Assembly (NCBI GenBank): GCA_015501055.1
Contig: JADNYV010000113.1
Location: forward strand, 1 to 64,000
Reading direction: 5' to 3'
Length of the DNA: 64,000 bases
From: Mucidula mucida
Taxonomy: Eukaryota; Basidiomycota; Agaricomycetes; Agaricales; Physalacriaceae
Part shown: positions 1-10,887 of the stretch, one piece after another
How positions within the stretch are numbered: position 1 is the stretch's first letter
Layout: the number at the start of each line of letters is the position of its first letter
Translations under genes and position numbers: made by a program
Notes under the pieces: generated by a model
Told to the model about the DNA's origin: nothing
Seen by the model: the letters and a program-made list of their open reading frames with translations, nothing else
Databases searched by the model: none

Positions 1-437
1 TGTAAGTTGTACGCATTTAACAGATTCAAGACTCTTTGCTCAGTAACAATGCTGTCGAGAATATCTTGTTTTCTTCAGTGAATGCTCACAAGATCTTCAT
101 GATGTTGGCGTTATCAAAAAAAGTGGAATTATGGGACGAGCATGCCATGTTGAAGCGGCGAGTGCTATGATATTCCTGCATATGCTCTACATACACTGGT
201 CCTAGACATCGATCTGATATACTAGTACATAGCCCGCAAAGGATCCTGAAAGGGAACACCATTAGCTAGCCTGTCTTTGCGGCCAATTCAGCTTTCAAGC
301 GCAAGATCTCTTGATCCTTCGACAAGAGCTCTTTATGATTCGACAAAAGCTCTCGATCCTCGACCTTCGACCAAGAGCTCTTGATCCTTCGCCGCAGCGC
401 GTGATCCTTCGCCGCAGTGACCTGAAATTAGGCTAGT

Positions 438-1928
438 TTAGTGAACGACAAGAATGAGAACGTTTTCACAAACCCCGGCAGCATGAGCAAACTCGTTTTC
501 CCAAGTCTTCCACACCTCGTCACATTCCGGCTTCAACTTCTTCGCGTCTTCTTTCTCGAGTACGAACGGACCCTCTCCATTTGAGTTCACGGTTCTAAAG
601 GAGAGATGTCCCTTCCATTTAGTCCTTTCTCCACCTTCCCATTGGCTTCAAGTCGTCAGGATCGAATTCAACGCGATCTGGGAAATCTCGCAGATGATCA
701 ACCACACGCACATGGCGAACCAGTAACACTGCGTCGACGGGCCCCTATACGTTCGAACCCGTTTATGAACTGCTCCAACAATGCACACAAGGCTCGAAGC
801 TCAGGACCGCGTTCTCCTGCAACGTCATCACGGCTCTCGACTTTACGGGCCGCTCCTTCTTCACCGACGAAGGCAGTCCACCAGGGAAGATGCTGATACA
901 GTCATCGGCAGGCGTGTCTGAACTGCTAGATGACAACCGCGAGGACACCTTAATTAGGTTTCCCGTTGATCGAGCGGCGTCCGCTAGTAGCTGCGGCTGG
1001 ATGGGGGAAGCACGGGAAGTGGAACCGAGGGAGACGGTACTGCTGGCGGGGAGACCCGATGCCGCGCCAACAGCATGGAAAGGAGAGGAAGGTCCAGGAC
1101 TGCCATCTGCAGGCGGCGGCGTAACGGAATCATGACGGGCAATAGGCGGGGCGGTTGCGAGAGTATCGATTGACTCCGAGTCACTCCCGTTCGAAAACCG
1201 CTCAGCACGGACCACGCAATGGTGCTGCGGATAGATCGTGCCGTCCAAGGAATACGCGACATGGAAGAGGAGGAATTCATGATAGGGATTTTTAGAAGAC
1301 TTGCAGTACTCGATCCTGGTGATGCGACTCTGTTTAGAGAGGTCGCTGCCGGTTACCATGCACCGGTCTTTGGTACAGCCGAGGACATGGGACGGTGACG
1401 TGTTCTGCAGGCCAGTGCGAGATTGGGGGAACAACAGTTGGTTGTGGGGGGGATTTGCAGGTGGAGACATGGCATTAGAGACTACTCTACCAATCCATGC
1501 CTTTATGTCGAAGAGCGTTCGGAAAACACGAGAAAGCGGGCGCATGATGGTATGGGTGGAAGAAGTCGTTCACGCCACTCAACCTTTGCACGTTGTTGAT
1601 TCAATAGCAGTTAGAACTCAGAATAGAATCCCTCAAACCTATTGTCCGATGGTTGCAGTCTAGTGAGTAGCCCGCGGTACAGAGAGGAATGTTCAATGGC
1701 TTTCAGCGCCAAAGCCAACGCGGAAGGAGCAGTACAAGAGGGTGACAGGAGTGAACAGAGACCCAAACGTGCTGGCCAGCTGGCCATGAGCCGACAAAGT
1801 TTGTGAGGTAATATGGTGAAGGCTGAGAAGTTCATATACGATCTTCTTATGTAGTGCCTACCGTTACGTCAAAGAAGATCCGAGACGGCAGGCAGCTCGC
1901 GCCGAATCTGGCTGGACGCGTCTGGCAT
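438..1928 (-). pseudogene. Unrecognised duplicated gene, left copy (frameshifted)
   Basis: This is the left copy of the gene at 16782-18272. The longest open stretch, 763-1545, starts MRPLSRVFRTLF and is rich in Ser, Pro and Thr. It reads on through RPVKSRAVMTLQENAVLSFE, then leaves the frame because bases are missing relative to the right copy (around 792), so the conserved C-terminal part with the CYWFAMCVW segment is not reached. I do not recognise the family and see no catalytic motif. Exon borders upstream of 1545 are uncertain. The span is set by alignment to the right copy. Confidence 0.5.
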
Positions 1929-2117
1929 TGTGACGATAACGGTGGCCAAAGAAAACGATCAAGTATATCTATCCTCGTCTGTATCCTCAGATAAGTACAG
2001 AGAAATAAGCTCTGTTGTTGCGGTGGATGCTAATCAGCGACGCAGTATCTACGACATCTTCTTGAATCAACAAATGCCCTGAACAACATTATCATAGATG
2101 TCCGTGGGAGACATGAA

Positions 2118-2162
2118 GTTTGTTGAACATACAGGAAGGAGACGCAGAACCAAAAAGCCTGA
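2118..2162. repeat. Left arm of a split inverted repeat
   Basis: This arm is the reverse complement of 12509-12549, with one 4-base indel. In the right duplicate copy the same two arms lie only 37 bases apart (18462-18506 and 18544-18584) and form a hairpin. In the left copy they are separated by 10.3 kb of inserted DNA. Confidence 0.85.
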
Positions 2163-2769
2163 TTCAAGTTGGCGTTCCAATTCTCCAAGCTCTCACATCA
2201 GTAAGTAGCCACCCGTCTGGTGGGCATGGCACCAGACCAACCATGCTCACCAGACGCGTCTGGCACCAGAAACGACATGCATAAATTATGCACGGCCCTC
2301 CGATCAACCATGCGCTACCAGACACTCCAACCATACGCTACCAGACCAATACTATGCAGCACTTCGAGCTCACATTTTAGCCACCCCTCCCCCCCCCATG
2401 CCATTGGCAGTAACCGTAATCACAATAAGATTCGTAGCAATAAGGAAGCCGTAACAAAATAAATTGGCCTATCTAATACAACACGAATGTTACACAATGC
2501 AGCAAGTATACATATCTCAACCTTCAATGCAGCACTGAGTACCGCGGACAAACCACACGCCAGAGGTGTGGCGTATACGCTATGACAGGACAATTAGCAG
2601 TTGAGCAGCTAAAATGAGCAGCGGACATACCATGGTGGAAGTGTGTAATTACCGCAGTCGCGTGTACGGGTATGATGGTGATTCGCGCCTGTAGACATGG
2701 GTAGCCATTTTGTTGTCGGCATCCTGATCGTGCCTGGCTAATCTTGGAGTCAATGTCGCTGCTCGTGTT

Positions 2770-2885
2770 CGCGTGTATATCGTCGTAGCTTGCTGTCCTC
2801 GTAGTCGGGCTCGCTGTCCTCGTAGTCAGGTCCTCGTGTTCGCATTTACTGTCCGCATAGCTTGCTGTCCTCATTCTGGCTTCGC
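2770..2885. repeat. Short imperfect direct repeats
   Basis: Within the left half of the DNA transposon, variants of GCTTGCTGTCCTCGTAGTC recur three to four times with spacers. Short minus-strand ORFs through here simply read the repeats and do not look like genes. Confidence 0.5.
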
Positions 2886-3157
2886 AGTCAGGCATGCTGT
2901 CACTGAGAGCGATGAGTCAGACATATGAACATCGTTCAGGAAAATTGCAGTTAGGAACGGTAATGCAAGTAGTGTGCTAGGATCCACGTGAATTGCAGCA
3001 CAGGGAGGGTAGGGATAATGGGCGCACATCACCATCATAATCATTGTAGCCAGCATTTGCGCCGTCGTTGCTAACGACTTTGACGGTACAACTACCTATG
3101 GCTCAGCGCCGCAAGTTAGAATCGACGGAAGATTACCAAGTCGCGAGCAAAGACTAG

Positions 3158-3381
3158 TGTAAGGCTACTGCCTTATCAACACCACGAACCACGCGATTAC
3201 CTTCCCTAATTGGTATCACTATATTTAGACATATATATATATTAGGATATGGACTTATTTAGCTCTCTCTCGTTTCCACTACCATCATCTCATACGATAC
3301 TCGAACCTTTGATCAATACGACTCGTTCCAGGTTGCTTGCGTGCCCGTAAGTTCCCTTAGTGAGGATGTTCCGTCCTTTCA
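3158..3381 (+). repeat. 5' LTR of the Ty3 element
   Basis: The 224-bp LTR begins TGTAAGG and ends CTTTCA (TG...CA). It contains an AT-rich TATA-like stretch, ACATATATATATATATTAG, near 3228. It differs from the 3' LTR at three positions by eye, all transitions (C/T near 3198, G/A near 3320, C/T near 3368). Confidence 0.92.
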
Positions 3382-3898
3382 CTTTTTTTTTAACCTTCGA
3401 ACGAGTCTAAATTGCCAACGCTGTCTATAGTCGTCTCGCCGCCTACCGCCTTTGCCATCTAAAATCGTACCAACGCCTTTACCGCCTTACCGCCTTTACC
3501 GCCTTTGCCGTCCTTAGCGTCTCTCAGTCTCCAACCGTCTACACCGTGCCAGGTGCAAGAAACCGCCTCGACAGTTGTTGCCGCCTTGTTCGGGTGACGT
3601 GTTAGTGACGTGTATCATCCCCAAAAGATCTGATACTGATTAAAGCAAATAGATCAACACCGATAAAACGGTTGCTCCACTTCCCGGACGTAATATTGCC
3701 TCCTCCCGTGGGCCGCCGCGACATAGACAGACACGTACGCCAACACCTCCCGCTCAATCCATCCCACCGATACCACTGTTGTCGCCCCTCACCGAGCCAC
3801 CAGTTTTGCCTCCCCAAAGTTCACATACACCACCCCCACCATCCTCACCCGCATCGTTGCAGTCCTCTGATTCCGATTCCGACTGCTCGCTATATACC
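3382..3898 (+). other. Ty3 leader region
   Basis: This lies between the 5' LTR and the first ATG of gag. It contains a low-complexity stretch of repeated TTTACCGCC/TTTGCCGCC-like units (about 3430-3530). The gag frame is already open upstream of the ATG (from 3779 or earlier), encoding a Pro/Ser-rich stretch, but without an ATG. Confidence 0.55.
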
Positions 3899-5590
3899 AT
3901 GTCGACCATTGTCAACAACAATGGTCTTTCCCCTCGCGTGCTGCCTGGAAAGCGCGGCGAACCGCCCATAGTCACACCTGGCAACGTAGATCACATCGCG
4001 ATTGTGCAGAATTGGGCCGCCTTCTCGGTCAACTGGCTTGCGGCGTGTTACCCCGCCAAGATTGTGGCCACCGATACCACTGTCATTTCCCTACTCGCTC
4101 CCGGTTTTGCCAACTGTAACGAGCTCAACAACTGGTACCTTACCGCGCCAAACACCTTCAACGACATGACACTTAAAGACTTCACCGCCGCTATGACGGA
4201 ACGCTTCTTGACCGACAATTGGCACGTAGACCACAAGGACAATATCTGCAAAGTCAGGCAGGACGACAAACAGCCTTTCATCCACTTCTCCAAGAAACTG
4301 ATCAGCGATAATCGTCGCCTCGAGGGCACCACTTCCTTCATGAACGACGCGCAGCTTGTATTCATTATGAAGGCCAATATGCGCCGCGTAACTGCCACCG
4401 CTATGAATGATTTTAAACAGAATGCCGACATCAAGGACCTCGGTTCGAAGTTGGAGAGCGGCACTGCTGACGCGGCACAAGGCGAGACGCTGACTGCCTG
4501 GATGGCAAAAGTCGACTCCTTGGACCGCGAGACACGTCTAGGCGCGAAGCACATGCTGGCGGAAATCGAGAGAGCCGCTGCGTTGGTGATCGCGCGTGAG
4601 CGACAGAACGTGCCTCAACAAGCGCCTTCGTATCGTGCACCCTCGACGACGATGCCCGTCGCCGCAGCAGGTGGACGCTTCTCCTCCATGGGTGGACGTT
4701 TCTCCAAACAGCAAACGCAGACAAACTCTAACAACAACGTCTCCTTCCATTCCACCGCTTACTTCGGTTCCAAATCTGCATTCCCGAACAATAACAGTGC
4801 TATGACCACCCGCCTTCCTGCCTTGACCGACGATGAGCGTGCCTTCTCCGACGTATTCGGCATGTGCCGCACGTGTCGCACACCTTGGCAGAACCATCGC
4901 TCTGTCGACGACGTCTGTGATTTCCCCGACGCTGAAGACTACAAGGAGAGAACCCTCGAATGGTGTATTTGTTGGAGTCGTGAACACCCGGAGGGTCTTG
5001 AGAACCTGCGCCCAGGCAAGGAAATGAACGGTCCTCTGCGCAGGCCCGACTTGGTGTACGCCAAGCGCAAATACGAATCTCTGGGTGGGAATAATTGGCC
5101 CCAAACGCTGCCTGCTCGCACTACCAATAACCTCAAACGGCCTGCTGCCTCCTCGAACAACACATTTGCAAACAGTGTAAACCACTTCCCGGTAGCAGCA
5201 GTTATCCAAAGACAGACAATGGCTGACCTGCAGAATCGCGAATTCATGCCGTACCAGCCAGATGACGATTACTCGTCCAAGTCCAATTCTGACCCGATCT
5301 CACCGTATTCTCCTCCGCCGCGCAACACTCGTCGCCGCGAGTACGTCTCGCCTGTCATGCATCGTGAGCGTGGTCGCTCCACGGACCGCATTCGCCTGTC
5401 CCGGTCTTTCTCGGAATTGCGTGGGCAGACTTCGAGGGCTTCTTCATGTGCGCCTTCCCTGATGAGGGGACGTGGAAACGAAAATGTGGGTGTCTCTAGC
5501 GTGGGCCGACGCTCCTTCTCTCAAGGGCATCAAGAAATTCGACGTCGTTCCGATTCGAACTTGAGGCGCCGCTCTCCTTCCAGGGAGTGA
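3899..5590 (+). CDS. Ty3 Gag polyprotein
   Basis: This is a 563-residue ORF starting at the first in-frame ATG (MSTIVNNNGLSPR). The first half has the composition of a Ty3 capsid domain, including a WHVDHKDNICKVRQ region with the FIHFSKKL segment that resembles the helical retrotransposon-gag domain. A cysteine-containing region (FGMCRTCRTPW, then CICWSREHP) takes the place of a classic CCHC knuckle, which is absent. The C-terminus is Arg/Ser-rich and likely binds RNA. It ends in TGA 75 bases before the pol ATG, in the same frame, so pol could be made by stop read-through or reinitiation (inference). Confidence 0.85.
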   Translation: MSTIVNNNGLSPRVLPGKRGEPPIVTPGNVDHIAIVQNWAAFSVNWLAACYPAKIVATDTTVISLLAPGFANCNELNNWYLTAPNTFNDMTLKDFTAAMTERFLTDNWHVDHKDNICKVRQDDKQPFIHFSKKLISDNRRLEGTTSFMNDAQLVFIMKANMRRVTATAMNDFKQNADIKDLGSKLESGTADAAQGETLTAWMAKVDSLDRETRLGAKHMLAEIERAAALVIARERQNVPQQAPSYRAPSTTMPVAAAGGRFSSMGGRFSKQQTQTNSNNNVSFHSTAYFGSKSAFPNNNSAMTTRLPALTDDERAFSDVFGMCRTCRTPWQNHRSVDDVCDFPDAEDYKERTLEWCICWSREHPEGLENLRPGKEMNGPLRRPDLVYAKRKYESLGGNNWPQTLPARTTNNLKRPAASSNNTFANSVNHFPVAAVIQRQTMADLQNREFMPYQPDDDYSSKSNSDPISPYSPPPRNTRRREYVSPVMHRERGRSTDRIRLSRSFSELRGQTSRASSCAPSLMRGRGNENVGVSSVGRRSFSQGHQEIRRRSDSNLRRRSPSRE

Positions 5591-5665
5591 AGCGTAAGGT
5601 CGTTCACGCCGCCCCTTGATCTCGACGACCATACCCCCAGCGACATCGAGAACAAGATTTACTCC

Positions 5666-8600
5666 ATGCAGGGTGGAAGGGACGATGAAAGCAACAAAGG
5701 CAAAGAGAAGGAAGTGAGCGACGCTGACGAGGAAGAGGAGGTAGTGACCCAGCTGCGCAGGTCTGAACGCACCACTATCGAGGACGCCAACGAGGACGAT
5801 GTAAATGTAAGTCCCGTTGCTGCTGTTATGTCTTCCTCGACGACGGCACCACTGTCTTCACCACAAATGGTGTGGACGTGTTCTGTCGATGACTTCACTC
5901 CCGGTGCCGTCGGTCCCGCTCAGATTGACGCCTTGATTGACCATGGTTCTTCTTTAGTGCTAATCAACGAATCGCTTGTGACACACTTATCGCTGAAACG
6001 TTACCGACTACGAACACCAATAATTATCGACACTGCCCTGAAACAGAACACCGACTCCTCAGCTCTTACCGATTATGTTAAGCTTCGATGCCGCAATATT
6101 AATAATTTTTGGACTTCTCGTACTGTTAAGGCCGTTGTGGCCCCCTCCCTTTGTTCGCCGATGATACTAGGCCTTCCTTTCCTCGAGCATAACCACATCG
6201 TCGTTGACGCCACCTACAGAACTGCTGTACATTTCGATTCTGGCTTTGACCTACTACATCCCTACCCCCCGCTTCCGCCTGACCGCGTACCTACGTTTAA
6301 AGAGAAATTGCGTACAACCGAGCATGACTTCCGTAGCTTCGTAGACGAGTTAAAGAACTTTTGCGTACGACACCGAGTTTATATTGATAGTGTGTGTGAA
6401 CCAGTAATTGAGTACAATGTGATTGCTGCGGTGAGAGCACGTATCGAAGAGTTAGCCGAAACATCTAGGCTAGAAGGACTGGCGCAGAAGGTCAAGGACG
6501 ACTACAAGGATGTTTTCCAGCCCTTGCCTGACTTTGACAAGATGCCAAACGACGTTACTTGTAAAATCGAGCTGAAGGACGTATATCTGTCCATCTCTTT
6601 ACGTACTTATCCATGCCTGAGGAAGTATTGCGAGGCCTGGCGCACCCTGCTAAATCAACATCTAGATGCTGGTCGCATACGACCCTCTTCCTCGAGTTTC
6701 GCGTCACCCGCCTTTCTGGTGCCTAAATCAGATCCTTCCGCGCTTCCGCGTTGGGTGAATGATTACCGCCAACTGAACGCAAATATAAAGACAGACCGCT
6801 ACCCTTTGCCGTGGGTAGATGACATTCTGGCAGACGCCGCGAGAGGGAAGATTTGGTCTAAGTTAGATATGACAGACTCGTTTTTCCACACAAAGATGGA
6901 TGAAGATTCTATTGGGTTCACGGCGGTAACGACACCCTTTGGTCTCTACGAGTGGCTGGTAATGCCGCAAGGGATGAAGAACTCGCCTTCAGTACACCAG
7001 AGACGTGTGAATAACGCCCTACGCGAGTACATCGGAAAATTCTGTCACATTTACCTAGACAACATTATCATCTGGTCTGAGAATATTGAAGAACACACCA
7101 AACACATTAGACTTATTATGGACGCCTTGAGGAAACACCAACTATACTGCAACCCAAAGAAATCGAAGTTCTATCTATATGAAGTGGAGTTCCTCGGACA
7201 CCGCATATCACGTCGCGGCATCGAGCCGGATAACAGCAAAGTAGCACGGATTGTCAACTGGCCAGAACCCAAGTCGCCTGGCAATGTTCGGAAGTTCTTG
7301 GGACTAACGCATTATCTCGCGTCCTTCCTGCCAAAGCTGGCTGAACATACCGCTGTGTTGAACAAGCTCACCGGTTTGAAGGACCATCAATGGCCTGGGT
7401 GGACTGATGTGCATCATGAAGCCTTCCTTGCAATCAAGAAGTTGGTCCTGTCAGCAGACTGTCTGACGGTGATTGACCACGAAAACCCTGGTGACAATAA
7501 GATTTGGGTGACTTGCAATGCATCCAACGTCCGCACGGGCGCCGTCTTGTCTTTCGGTCCAACTTGGGAAACCGCTAGACCGGTTGCCTACGATTCCGTA
7601 CAGTTGAAGGGCGCACAGCTAAATTACCCCGTACATGAAAAAGAGCTACTCGCCATCGTTAGAGCATGCCAGAAATGGAGAGCAGACTTGCTCGGCTCTA
7701 GATTCGAGGTCTACACTGACCACAAAACGTTGGAGAACTTCGAAGGGCAGAAAAACTTATCACAATGTCAGGCTCGATGGATGGAAGAACTATCGCAGTT
7801 TGAATTAGCGATCAGCTATATCAAAGGCAAAGACAACACAGTGGCAGACGCGCTATCGAGGCTACCACCAGACCAATTGCCGGTCCTTGACTATGACGCG
7901 GATGAGGTTCCTTGTTGGCAAGCGTGGTTATCGAGGACGACGGTTTGTGCAGTAGGTGCTGTTTTAAAAATTAGTGCAGACTTGCAACTGCTAAGCGCTA
8001 TAAAGTCTGGTTATGCCGAAGATGAGTTCTGCAAGAAATTTGTCAGCGGGGAGAGGATATTACAGAATGTACGCGAGGCGGACGGATTATGGTTCATAGG
8101 TGACAGGCTGCTCATACCTCGTGTGGGGAACATATGCAAAGATCTTTTCCACCTGGCGCACGACGCCTTGGGCCACTACGGTTTCGACAAGTCATACGCT
8201 TCCTTGCGGGAATCTTATTACTAGCCCAACATGAGAAGGGACTTAGAAGAGTCTTACATACCTGGGTGCGAGGACTGCCAGCAAAATAAGTCGTCCACAC
8301 AGAAGCACAACGGTCCCTTGCACCCATTACCGATACCGGATGGGAGAGGCGACAGCATCGCGATGGACTTTGTTGGACCCTTACCGGAGGATGGTGGCTA
8401 CAATATGCTGTTGACAATCTTGGACAGGTTAGGCTCCAATGTCAGGCTTGTAGCAACGCACTCAAATGATACAGCTGAGCAAACGGCGGTGATATTCTTT
8501 GATGAGTGGTTTTGTGAGAATGGGATGCCCATTGAGATATTTTGCGATAGGGATAAATTGTGGACGTCCAAGTTCTGGCGGGCGCTACAAAAAATGTCCG

Positions 8601-9308
8601 GTGTATGACTAGCATTATCTTCCGTGTTTCACCCACAGACGGATGGGCTGTCAGAGAGAACGAACAAGACAGTGATACAGGCGCTGAGGTACTATGTGGA
8701 CCGACAGCAGAAAGGATGGCGAGCAGCACTGCCTCGCGTACGCTTCGGCTTTATGAACACGGTGAACGCGTCGACCGGTTATTCTGGATTCCAATTACGC
8801 ATGGGGAAATCCCCACGTCTGATACCTCCCTTGGTAGAGAGGCCGGTGGGCATAGCTGAGGTGAATGCAAAGCGCCTAATTGAACAGATTAACACGGATG
8901 TCAACGCGGCGCAGGATAACTTGATAAGAGCTAAAGTTGACCAGGCTCACCAGTCTAACAAATCGCGAGTGCCCGACCCCGTATTTAAAGTGGGTGATAA
9001 AGTGATGTTGAAGACTGTGAACAGACGCCGTGAATACATGACCCGCGAGAAGAAGAAGGAGAAACTGCGAGTAGCAAAATTTATGCCAAGAGATGACGGG
9101 CCCTACACGATAATGCACGCTAATCCGGAACGATCCTCATACACACTCGATATGCCAAAAAGCGAGGTGTTCAACACATTCCATGTCTGTCAGTTAAAAA
9201 GGTGGTTCCCGAACGACAACACGCTGTACCCACAAAGGCAACATAAGAGGCCCGGACCAATCGTTACCCCCGAAGGGATGGAGGAATATTATGTGGACTG
9301 TATCACCG
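5666..9308 (+). pseudogene. Ty3 Pol (PR-RT-RNaseH-INT), with nonsense mutations
   Basis: One frame runs from ATG 5666 through aspartic protease (IDHGSSLVLI, a D-H-G variant of D-S/T-G), reverse transcriptase (VNDYRQLNANIK, FGLYEWLVMPQGMKNSP), RNase H (YTDHKTLENF, VADALSRLP) and integrase. It is broken by TAG at 8222-8224, where the family has Trp before PNM, and by TGA at 8606-8608, before LALSSVFHPQTDGL. The RT active site reads IYLDNIII instead of YxDD, and the first RNase H Asp reads VTCNAS instead of a DAS motif. The frame then enters the chromodomain (EEYYVDCITDK) and is cut by the inserted hAT-like element. The remaining 3' exon-like part is at 10763-10887. Confidence 0.88.
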
Positions 9309-9621
9309 ACAAGAGGATAGAGATGGACACGAGTCCATACTCGAGTATATTCGGACTCATCGTATGAGTAACTCTTACCTCAAACCCAATACTCAAGACT
9401 CGAGTCTTCACTCGAGACTCTACTCGAATATCTACTCTACTCGAGAGTACTTCATGAGTCTCGAGTATTCGAGTACTCGAGTACGATCCGAGTATACTCG
9501 AGTATACTCACGTATCAGCAAGCAAATTCAAACATAAAGACAGTGAAGATTAAAGTAAGTAGGTCGTAAGTGTATCAAGTTATATCCATATCAGTAGCAT
9601 CCATATCAGTAGTATCCTGAG

Positions 9622-10200
9622 GTGAAGAAGCAGGCTTGCGCCGTCGAACCAAAACTACCTGCTCAATCGTTTCATAGAGATCATCGTCATCATCGTCAAT
9701 CTCAACATCACCATCATGACCCGTGTCAAACTCTATTCGAGACCAATTTCCGCTACGAGTTCCTCGCGCTCGACCGCCTTTGCTACGACCTCAAGCCCGT
9801 GGGCTTCAACGATCCGCAACCTGACACGGAGCTTGGGCAAGCAGTGCCTTACGACAATTTGGATGCCTCGTCTTTCGGTGACCGCCAGATGCAGATTCTC
9901 GGTGCACTTTTCAACGGCCGAGTCGTCCCGGAGAGCATTGACTGGGGTCGGATGGGGCTGGCGGCAGCAACGTTTACGGGACGCGCGTCTGTCCTGGCTG
10001 CTTTGTACCGGGTGATGCGACGCTGGTGTCGTGTTCCACCAATGCCGGCGGGAACTTCACAGGCCGCTCACAAGTTGATCTGTGGCTCTCTGATGTCAGA
10101 ACGGGAAATGCGGACTGTTGAGTACGGATTAGCTGAGTACTATGTGGACTGTTACGTTACAGTTTTCGGGCGCGCACCCCTTCTTCCTCACGGACTGTAG
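9622..10200 (+). CDS. Unrecognised cargo ORF inside the hAT-like element
   Basis: The open frame is 192 codons long and ends in TAG at 10198-10200. Its listed first codon is not an ATG, so the true start may lie downstream or in a lost exon. The first 35 residues are His-rich, partly from a CATCATCGTCATC-type microsatellite near 9680. The rest looks like a genuine protein (FRYEFLALDRLCYDLKPVG, DWGRMGLAAATFTGRASVL) with many Arg, Leu and Trp residues. I find no transposase DDE or BED motif. It could be a captured host gene fragment or a vestige of an element-encoded gene. Confidence 0.4.
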   Translation: MKKQACAVEPKLPAQSFHRDHRHHRQSQHHHHDPCQTLFETNFRYEFLALDRLCYDLKPVGFNDPQPDTELGQAVPYDNLDASSFGDRQMQILGALFNGRVVPESIDWGRMGLAAATFTGRASVLAALYRVMRRWCRVPPMPAGTSQAAHKLICGSLMSEREMRTVEYGLAEYYVDCYVTVFGRAPLLPHGL

Positions 10201-10417
10201 AGTATTCGTTTTTGTGGACGATTTTGTAGTTTTTTTGTATATTAGATGTATCATACTCTTCACCTGATGCGTCGTATGCGTCGCTTCGCAACAGTACTCG
10301 CATCAGGTTTGTTTGTAGCACAACATTTTGTATGGCCTTCATGGCCTTTGTCCTTTTTTTTGCTAATGGCATTTTACCTAATTATGTGTGATCTGGACTG
10401 AAATTGTATAATGAATA

Positions 10418-10512
10418 TGCCCTTTTGGCGCAGTGGTTATACTCGTTGTTGTGCTGATGCACAGAAATGGCTGAGCTCCGTGGGTTCAATGCTCACGGGG
10501 TTCATTTTGTTC
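10418..10512 (+). repeat. tRNA-derived SINE-like sequence
   Basis: A strong RNA polymerase III box A (TGGCGCAGTGG at about 10427) is followed about 58 bases later by a box B-like GGGTTCAATGCTC. The flanks do not pair into an acceptor stem, so this is not a functional tRNA gene. It lies inside the hAT-like element and is followed by an A/T-rich tail (AAAAAATATATATTAGG). Read as a tRNA-derived SINE head or tRNA relic. Confidence 0.55.
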
Positions 10513-10762
10513 AAAAAATATATATTAGGAGCTGAATACTCACGAATACTCACGAATATAAGAATACTCATGAGTATTCACGAATATTTATGAGTATGAG
10601 TCTATCGAGTATTCGTGGCCCCAAACTGAAACTCTAGACTCACCATAGACTCTAGACTCTACTCTACTCACGTGCGAGTATACTCTTGGCTTGCATGATG
10701 AGTATGAGTTTATTCGTGAGTACTTTTTTTATTCTATACTCGCGTCCGACTCTACAAGAGGA

Positions 10763-10887
10763 AGCGCGGACGTGGCATGCAATATTTGGTACGCTTCCAA
10801 GGGTATGGACCTGAAGAAGACCACTGGATCGCCCGGTCGGAACTGGAGGACTGCGAAGCTTTGGATGTCTGGCTGGGTGAATGTTGA
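10763..10887 (+). pseudogene. Ty3 Pol chromodomain, 3' part
   Basis: This reads GRGMQYLVRFQGYGPEEDHW and then the LED..LDVWLGEC end, a typical second half of a Ty3 integrase-associated chromodomain. It is the continuation of the pol frame that stops at 9308: taking out the 1437-bp insertion plus one 8-bp duplication keeps the frame. The stop is TGA at 10885-10887. Chromodomains steer integration of such elements to marked chromatin (family knowledge). Confidence 0.88.

Larger units (their letters stand above)
1..2195. repeat. Segmental duplication, left copy (first part)
   Basis: This stretch is nearly identical to 16348-18541, in the same orientation. Both begin with TGTAAGTTGTACGCATTTAA and differ only by scattered substitutions and small indels. 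The left copy may extend beyond the window. It is interrupted at 2195 by a transposon and resumes at 12503, running to about 13116, some 85 bases upstream of the MPP-beta-like gene. The right copy runs without that interruption to about 18840. Seen directly by comparing the two stretches. Confidence 0.93.
9318..10754. mobile_element. hAT-like non-autonomous DNA element (1437 bp)
   Basis: An exact 8-bp target duplication, CAAGAGGA, flanks it (9310-9317 and 10755-10762), and the imperfect terminal inverted repeats start TAGAGATGGACACGAGT on the left and TAGAGTCGGACGCGAGT on the right. Both are hallmarks of hAT elements. The subterminal regions (9330-9515 and 10525-10735) are dense arrays of ACTCGAGTA-like and ACTCACGAATA-like units, as expected for hAT subterminal transposase-binding repeats. 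Removing it with one duplication copy rejoins the Ty3 chromodomain in frame. It encodes no hAT transposase, only one 192-residue ORF. Confidence 0.88.

Noticed and set aside
606..1663. Plus-strand ORFs over the duplicated gene (606-896, 890-1135, 1301-1663)
   Set aside because: They overlap the minus-strand gene, have skewed Arg/Ser composition and appear only because the opposite strand is coding; no motifs.
2524..3056. Minus-strand ORFs in the outer DNA transposon as a possible transposase
   Set aside because: They mostly read short direct repeats and low-complexity sequence; no DDE or zinc-finger motif.
4048..5209. Minus-strand ORFs of 97-223 residues across gag
   Set aside because: Mirror frames of Gag with no family features.
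10418..10512. Functional tRNA gene
   Set aside because: Boxes A and B are present but the ends do not pair as an acceptor stem and the middle does not fold as an anticodon arm.
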